Of a stretch of DNA of 11,198 nt, positions 7,573 to 11,198 are shown in pieces. Made by a program: the position numbers and the translations under genes. Each line of letters begins with the position of its first letter. Positions within the stretch are counted from its first letter, which is position 1. The notes below the pieces were generated by a model that was not told the DNA's origin, ran no database searches, and saw nothing but the letters and a program-made list of their open reading frames with translations. The DNA is from Thiomargarita sp. (GTDB lineage Bacteria > Pseudomonadota > Gammaproteobacteria > Beggiatoales > Beggiatoaceae), in the NCBI GenBank assembly GCA_030618965.1, contig JAUXCJ010000006.1, positions 1-11,198 of the forward strand, read 5' to 3'.

Positions 7573-8922
7573 ATGAAAAAGTTTATGCAAGCCTTGATAG
7601 CAAAAATCCTTTTTTCGCTTTGCCTAATGGGGAATAGTGCCAGCGTTTTTGCAACGCCCTGCTTGGAGAAAATACCCCCTTTGCCATTTACGGGTATTTC
7701 AGTTTTTGCTGATTGCGACAATGATCAGATTCTTTATTTTGTGCCAGAAGATTTAAACCTAAAAGCGGATTTATTTTCTGGTAAAAAATCTTTTAGGTTT
7801 TATGAGAAAAAAGATGGCACAGCCATTGTCAAGTTCTCCCTCAAACTACTCACTGATAGCAGTACAGTACTTCGTGTCATACGCTCGCTGAAAAGGGATA
7901 ATAAAAAACAGTATAGAATCAAACCTTTTCGGATTAAGGATATCGAGTTGACGGGTTTTAGCAGCGATGATGGAGTCATTAAGCAAAAAATCACTGCTAG
8001 GGGCCAATTTTCTGATAGTACTTTTGCTATTCAGCTTAAACTCAATCGTGAGGGTGTCGAATTATGGAAAGAATCCGCCGAAAGTGAGTTTTGGGATGTA
8101 GAACCCGCCACGTTGACTTACAAAATTCAGGCTATCAGTGATGGACAACTGGAATGGCGGGAAATGACTTACCAAATTAATATAGAAAGTCTGCCCGCTT
8201 GTGCCATTTTAGGTCAGGATTGTACTGAGCACATTAATGAACGATTGGCAACCCATGGTAGCTTGTTTGGTCAGCTTTATTTTCATGAGCAATATGTACA
8301 GTGCCGTGATCTACTGGATAAGACGTTTGAAAAACCCCGTCGCGTCGAGATCAGTGATAAAAATCTGGATAGGGCAGAGCGTCATACAGTCTATCTTTTT
8401 GCCAAAGAAGCCTTCGATGAGGAATATGAGGCACAAAAGAGGGATTGTTCCGATGAAATTGAATGTTTTCAAGGGAAAAAATGGTTTGAAAATTTTTCTT
8501 CGGAACAAAATATATGCGGTTTAACATGGACAAACGTACAAGCTTATTTAGCTTCTCGATCCTATCGCTATATTGACTGCGCCAAGGCTGAGTACCAAAA
8601 ATTATTATCCGAGCGTTGTCGGGATAATCGTAAATGGGATTGTGATCAGAGAAAAGGCTATTCTGAATGTGCTGGAACCCTAAAAGGCTCTTCCCAAGTG
8701 TGTTTTGAGCCAAACATCATTAAAGACAATGTTAAATTTCAGAATGGCACCTGTTCTTTTGCTATTTTCTTCAGACATCCGGTCTTTTATGCCTATATAT
8801 TAGACAAATTTGTAGAGACGAGCATTACTGATGCTCGCCGTGTACCGACGTGTCTCAATATTTCCAAGTCGGTGGATAATCTCTCAGAAATTGCTGCCAG
8901 AATTCAATGTCAACAACGGTGA
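7573..8922 (+). CDS. exported Cys-rich protein, YxP-strand paralog family
   Basis: 449 aa. The ATG at 7573 has TGGAAA six bases before it and starts a normal signal peptide (residues 1-27, ending VFA before TPC). An in-frame TTG at 7552 would only add seven residues. The mature N-terminus has CLEKIPPLPF and C48, then the family signature: ILYFVPEDL (53-61), KSFRFY, and TAIVKFSLKLL. A charged helical stretch and KPFRIKDIEL follow. The C-terminal half (from about 210) is different: it is helical and Cys-rich, with motifs such as CAILGQDC, CSDEIEC and CRDNRKWDC, and recalls the Cys-rich part of gene 2. It may therefore be a fusion of the paralog domain with a disulfide-rich helical module. It lies 58 nt after gene 5 and 12 nt before gene 7. 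The function is unknown. Confidence 0.88.
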   Translation: MKKFMQALIAKILFSLCLMGNSASVFATPCLEKIPPLPFTGISVFADCDNDQILYFVPEDLNLKADLFSGKKSFRFYEKKDGTAIVKFSLKLLTDSSTVLRVIRSLKRDNKKQYRIKPFRIKDIELTGFSSDDGVIKQKITARGQFSDSTFAIQLKLNREGVELWKESAESEFWDVEPATLTYKIQAISDGQLEWREMTYQINIESLPACAILGQDCTEHINERLATHGSLFGQLYFHEQYVQCRDLLDKTFEKPRRVEISDKNLDRAERHTVYLFAKEAFDEEYEAQKRDCSDEIECFQGKKWFENFSSEQNICGLTWTNVQAYLASRSYRYIDCAKAEYQKLLSERCRDNRKWDCDQRKGYSECAGTLKGSSQVCFEPNIIKDNVKFQNGTCSFAIFFRHPVFYAYILDKFVETSITDARRVPTCLNISKSVDNLSEIAARIQCQQR

Positions 8923-8934
8923 ATGGTGTAGAAA

Positions 8935-10131
8935 ATGATCAAAGCAAGTTTCGGAAAAGTGGTTAGACTGTGGCTATTAGTTGCCATTCTGATAATGCCA
9001 CAAGCTGGAGTCGCTGAATCGCCTCTCGGTATTGCGGTTGATGTCGTGATTCACGAGGGGCGGTTTGTGATTTTTTATCTGACAAATTTCTATGAAGATA
9101 AAGCGTTTCGCTGTCCTTTTATTCGGGTTCGAGCCACGGTGAAAGATCGTCAGGGTAATATTGTTGCACTGCGTAGCATCACTGCGCGGAACGTGGCACT
9201 GCCAGCCGGTTCCCGGGAAAAACAAGAGGAAGTTGGCAAAGAGATTATTCAAAAACTAGAACTCCAGTTTGATCAGCCGCGTATCGTGGATGTTAGCGAT
9301 CCCTATCACAATTGTCAAAGTATCCAGACTACTCCCCCACCGCCTGTTACACCGCCACCTTTACCAAATAATTTCTTAGCCGGTAAAGTCTTCCGTGATC
9401 GTTTAAAGGATGGTAGCCTAGGCCCTGAAATGGTTAGAATCCCTGCGGGTTCTTTTAGAATGGGCGATATTCAAGGCAGTGGCTTTTCTAATGAAAAGCC
9501 AGTTCATAAGGTATCAGTTGGTGCTTTTGCTATAGGCAAGTATGAGGTCACGTTTGCTGAATATGATAAATTTGCTCAAGCTACGGGTAAAAGTAAACCA
9601 AGTGATTCAGGTTGGGGGCGTGGCAATCGTCCTGTAATTAGAGTGTTTTGGGATGATGCCACAGCTTATGCATCGTGGTTAAGCAAACAAACTGGGAAAA
9701 AATACCGCTTGCCAACTGAAGCCGAATGGGAATATGCAGCTCGTGCTGGGACGGAGACTAAGTATTGGTGGGGTAATAGGGCCTCTCACGATTATATGAA
9801 TTATGGTACAGAGGAATGTTGTGATGGTTTTGCAAAGGGTAAAGACCGTTGGAAGTACACTGCTCCCGTAGGCTCTTTCGGGGCGAATCCATTTGGGTTG
9901 CATGATGTGCATGGCAATGTATTAGAGTGGGTTTCCGATATATATAGTAGAGACTACTACAGTAGCTCCCCCCGTAGTAACCCTAAAGGCCCTAGTACCG
10001 GTCGGTATCGCGTGTTACGCGGGAGCTCGTGGGACTTCACCGCGCGGCTCGCAGGGGTGGCGACTCGCGGCGTCGGTCCCGATTCCCTCCGCTACTACTC
10101 CATTGGCTTCCGCCTGTTGAGGCAACCTTGA
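8935..10131 (+). CDS. exported FGE/C-type-lectin protein, putative DGR target
   Basis: 398 aa. A signal peptide (residues 1-27, ending GVA) is followed by a small beta-rich domain (about 30-130) and a proline-rich linker (134-144). An FGE-sulfatase/SUMF1-type domain runs from about 161 to 396. Family motifs are clear: MVRIPAGSFRMGD (166-178), YRLPTEAEWEYAARAG (257-272), NPFGLHDVHGNVLEWVSDIY (318-337), RVLRGSSW (359-366) and IGFRLL (390-395). The two cysteines used by formylglycine-generating enzymes align with F368 and A373, so it should not be an active enzyme; the C-type-lectin fold is probably used for binding. Codons from 367 on are GC-rich and mostly NNY, as expected for a DGR variable region. 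The ribosome site is weak. It lies 12 nt after gene 6, last in the cluster, and is probably the recognition subunit of whatever the cluster builds. Confidence 0.93.
   Translation: MIKASFGKVVRLWLLVAILIMPQAGVAESPLGIAVDVVIHEGRFVIFYLTNFYEDKAFRCPFIRVRATVKDRQGNIVALRSITARNVALPAGSREKQEEVGKEIIQKLELQFDQPRIVDVSDPYHNCQSIQTTPPPPVTPPPLPNNFLAGKVFRDRLKDGSLGPEMVRIPAGSFRMGDIQGSGFSNEKPVHKVSVGAFAIGKYEVTFAEYDKFAQATGKSKPSDSGWGRGNRPVIRVFWDDATAYASWLSKQTGKKYRLPTEAEWEYAARAGTETKYWWGNRASHDYMNYGTEECCDGFAKGKDRWKYTAPVGSFGANPFGLHDVHGNVLEWVSDIYSRDYYSSSPRSNPKGPSTGRYRVLRGSSWDFTARLAGVATRGVGPDSLRYYSIGFRLLRQP
10012..10131 (+). other. putative DGR variable region at the 3' end of gene 7
   Basis: Bases 10021-10080 contain 46 G/C of 60, against 32 of 60 at 9721-9780 in the same gene. 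Of the 23 codons from 10033 to 10101, 17 end in a pyrimidine (14 in C), and they encode D, F, T, L, R, G, V, P, S and Y with no K, Q, E, M or N. This is the pattern expected when AAY codons of a template repeat are randomised at adenines by a DGR reverse transcriptase. The constant blocks around it (RVLRG, SW, IGFRLL) match the conserved core of the lectin fold. The likely priming (IMH-like) end is the GC-rich stretch around 10102-10125. No template repeat or reverse transcriptase is in the window, so this is not proven. Boundaries are approximate. Confidence 0.72.
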
Positions 10132-10135
10132 TTAT

Positions 10136-10163
10136 CCTTTACACTCTTACCCTGTTACCCTTG
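10136..10163 (+). repeat. 8-bp periodic TTAC repeat behind the variable region
   Basis: TTAC recurs at 10139, 10147 and 10155, exactly eight bases apart; the second and third copies continue as TTACCC. The strip starts five bases after the stop codon of gene 7. It does not code. It may belong to the conserved 3' flank of the DGR target, or be a simple-sequence remnant. Confidence 0.45.
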
Positions 10164-10181
10164 TCAAAAATTTTTTTTTGA
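10164..10181 (+). terminator. A/T hairpin behind gene 7, possible terminator
   Basis: TCAAAAA pairs perfectly with TTTTTGA around TTTT. The T9 run (10171-10179) sits inside the structure, so it is not a classical GC-stem terminator, although the T-run could help end transcription. It lies 33 nt after the stop codon of gene 7. It could instead be part of the DGR 3' flank. Confidence 0.3.
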
Positions 10182-10204
10182 TGAACTAGCCTGCTTGGGC
10201 TTGG

Positions 10205-10233
10205 TTGAGTGTGCGCGTGAGCCGCGTACTCAA
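10205..10233 (+). other. GC-rich hairpin behind the variable region
   Basis: TTGAGT pairs with ACTCAA and CGCG with CGCG across a 3x1 internal loop, with TGAGC as the apical loop. It lies about 75 nt downstream of the gene 7 stop, followed by a GC-rich stretch and a T7 run (10255-10261). DGR variable regions are known to need a hairpin or cruciform downstream in some systems, and this is a candidate. The alternative is a terminator for the cluster, because the T-run lies about 20 nt further on. Confidence 0.45.
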
Positions 10234-10268
10234 GCGGGCGGCGCCAGGGGCAGGTTTTTTTGTGGGCA

Positions 10269-10286
10269 GGACGGGCTTGCCCGTCC
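10269..10286 (+). other. perfect GC-rich palindrome
   Basis: GGACGGGC and GCCCGTCC form a perfect 8-bp inverted repeat around TT. GGGCAGG occurs just before it at 10264 and also at 10249. No T-run follows. It marks the end of the GC-rich block; the sequence is AT-rich from about 10300. It is a candidate dispersed palindromic repeat or part of the DGR flank. Confidence 0.45.
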
Positions 10287-10349
10287 ACAAGTGTAAGCTA
10301 AATTCGCAAGGGCTGTTATTTGGTTTTGATTGTTTTTTGGAGAAAATAA

Positions 10350-10470
10350 ATGCTAACGAATCTTAAACTTACGCTTTAGTACGGCACTGGATGCTTTTGA
10401 TGATACGCTGTTAGTGGATTTCATTAAGGATAAAGCTGTACTCTCATTGCGCCAGTATCAGAAGGCATAG
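10350..10470 (+). pseudogene. frameshifted short reading frame, remnant
   Basis: A good ribosome site (GGAG, eight bases upstream) precedes ATG 10350, which opens MLTNLKLTL and then stops at TAG 10377. From 10357, in another frame, an uninterrupted 37-codon stretch runs to TAG 10470 and reads like real protein (FSTALDAFDDTLLVDFIKDK, then a basic tail ending QYQKA). Joining the two needs one frameshift near 10370-10380. It may be the decayed end of a larger gene or a small broken gene. I do not recognise the family. It is too short to be sure it was ever coding. Confidence 0.35.
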
Positions 10471-10475
10471 CATTC

Positions 10476-10599
10476 TTAGGTTTTCCTATTTTTCTTGGGT
10501 TAATTCGCCTGAACCGCCGGCGGCGAAAACGATGCCGACGATTAGCCTGGATTTGAAGTGCCAACCAAAACATTTGAACCGGATTAAATCAAAACCTAA
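10476..10599. repeat. weak inverted-repeat element with central palindrome
   Basis: TTAGGTTTT (10476-10484) and AAAACCTAA (10591-10599) are inverted 9-mers about 106 bases apart. Between them lie a perfect 10-bp palindrome, CCGCCGGCGG (10514-10523), and the arms TTCGCC/GGCGAA (10504-10509, 10522-10527). There is no open frame and no clear target duplication. It could be a small non-autonomous element or chance. The rest of 10300-10683 is otherwise plain AT-rich spacer. Confidence 0.2.
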
Positions 10600-10621
10600 A
10601 ACAGATTTTTTCGTGTGACTT

Positions 10622-10641
10622 GTGTTTAATCGTGTTTAATC
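10622..10641 (+). repeat. tandem 10-mer upstream of the last gene
   Basis: GTGTTTAATC occurs twice in direct contact, followed by an AGATATCT palindrome. It lies 45 nt before the start codon of the last gene, so a regulator-binding site is possible. Replication slippage is equally likely. Confidence 0.3.
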
Positions 10642-10686
10642 TTAGATATCTTAGTAAATCTTGTTCAGCAGATATAGAGAATAATG

Positions 10687-11198
10687 ATGAAAAAAGCAAG
10701 TTTTAAAACAGAGTTATGCTTACTGGTTATTGCCTTACTTAGCAGCTTGATATCCTTTCCTGCTTTAAGTTTTGCATTAGATTGTAATAGTCCATATCCG
10801 CCTTCAGGCCCCTGTATTGAATGTACAGTAAAATTTAGCAATCCGCTTCAATTACTAGAGGCACCACCTCTTTACTGGGATATTTGCAAAGGAGAGGACG
10901 CAGAAACGAAGATTGTCTATTTCTTGCCCACAAGTATTTCCCCGATTATCAAGCGTGGTAAACCTGCCCAACGGCTCAGGACACTGGCTAATGGTGACTT
11001 GAAATTGATTGCAACGCTAAACTATCATCCGTGGGGGAAAGACTCTGAGATTAATCAATCCTCCTTGATCAGGGAGTTAAGAACTCAGTATAAGCGTTTA
11101 AGAATAAGACCCATTATCCCTTTGCAATATGAATCAAAGTTTTACGGCAATATCAATGATTGGATCAAAAAGGTCAAAATTTGGAGCAGACCTTCTGG
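10687..11198 (+). CDS. exported protein, YxP-strand paralog family (3' end outside window)
   Basis: At least 170 aa, still open at the window edge. Two ATGs are adjacent (10684, 10687); the second is preferred because TAGAGA ends six bases before it and it gives a typical MKK start. The signal peptide is about residues 1-30 (ending SFA before LDC). The mature N-terminus has four cysteines by residue 67, then the family signature at about 76-81 (IVYFLP), followed by QRLRTL, LKLIATLNY, a helix (EINQSSLIRELRTQYKRLR) and IRPIIPLQYESKFYG. The order of elements and the Cys-rich start are most like gene 6. It is separated from the main cluster by 555 nt and probably has its own promoter. It may begin a second set of the same genes. 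Confidence 0.85.
   Translation, partial: MKKASFKTELCLLVIALLSSLISFPALSFALDCNSPYPPSGPCIECTVKFSNPLQLLEAPPLYWDICKGEDAETKIVYFLPTSISPIIKRGKPAQRLRTLANGDLKLIATLNYHPWGKDSEINQSSLIRELRTQYKRLRIRPIIPLQYESKFYGNINDWIKKVKIWSRPS

Noticed and set aside
8351..8713. 120-codon open frame on the minus strand
   Set aside because: It lies wholly inside gene 6, which has a signal peptide and family motifs. The minus frame has neither. Other minus-strand frames in the window were rejected for the same reason.
8935..10131. Annotation of gene 7 as an active formylglycine-generating enzyme
   Set aside because: The aligned catalytic cysteines are absent, and the C-terminal composition fits a diversified binding domain.
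10136..10163. Short CRISPR-like array
   Set aside because: The unit is only about eight bases with no spacers, so it is a simple periodic repeat.
1..11198. DGR template repeat or reverse transcriptase inside the window
   Set aside because: I saw no AAC-rich copy of the variable region and no reverse-transcriptase motif in either strand. If the system is a DGR, these parts lie elsewhere.

Overview
The window looks like the chromosome of an AT-rich Gram-negative bacterium. Every protein in it starts with a Sec-type signal peptide, and the non-coding DNA is AT-rich. A formylglycine-generating-enzyme-like (FGE/SUMF1) C-type-lectin protein ends in what looks like the variable region of a diversity-generating retroelement (DGR). 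That combination fits large sulfur-oxidising gammaproteobacteria (Beggiatoa/Thiothrix-like) best. This assignment is inference and rests on no rRNA or housekeeping gene.

Layout. Positions 1-171 are an AT-rich leader with one imperfect palindrome. Positions 172-10131 hold seven genes on the + strand, separated by 12 to 73 nt, which look like one transcription unit: (1) a 436-aa exported protein, (2) a Cys-rich exported protein with a basic coiled coil, (3) a 909-aa exported HEAT-repeat protein, (4-6) three exported proteins of 372, 369 and 449 aa, and (7) a 398-aa exported protein with a proline-rich linker and an FGE/C-type-lectin domain. Several gaps contain hairpins (1493-1523, 2432-2460, and smaller ones at 5234-5247 and 7527-7540). 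Positions 10132-10683 contain no intact gene. Their first half is a GC-rich, hairpin-rich block just behind the putative variable region. The second half holds a broken short reading frame, weak inverted repeats and a tandem 10-mer. A further exported protein starts at about 10687 and runs off the window.

Five of the eight proteins (genes 1, 4, 5, 6 and the partial last one) share, after the signal peptide, a hydrophobic strand of the form [IVL]-Y-[YFL]-x-P, then a second strand pair, a roughly 30-residue helical stretch, and a further strand. I know no named family for this. They look like diverged paralogs expanded in place.

How the genes may work together. All products should act in the periplasm, on the surface or outside the cell, and most are rich in probable disulfide cysteines. 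The simplest reading is a surface or secreted complex: the paralog family and the HEAT protein form a scaffold, and the FGE-lectin protein is the binding subunit whose C-terminal face is diversified by a DGR acting in trans (no reverse transcriptase or template repeat lies in the window). The variable-region call rests on base composition and codon pattern seen directly. The complex and its function are inference.
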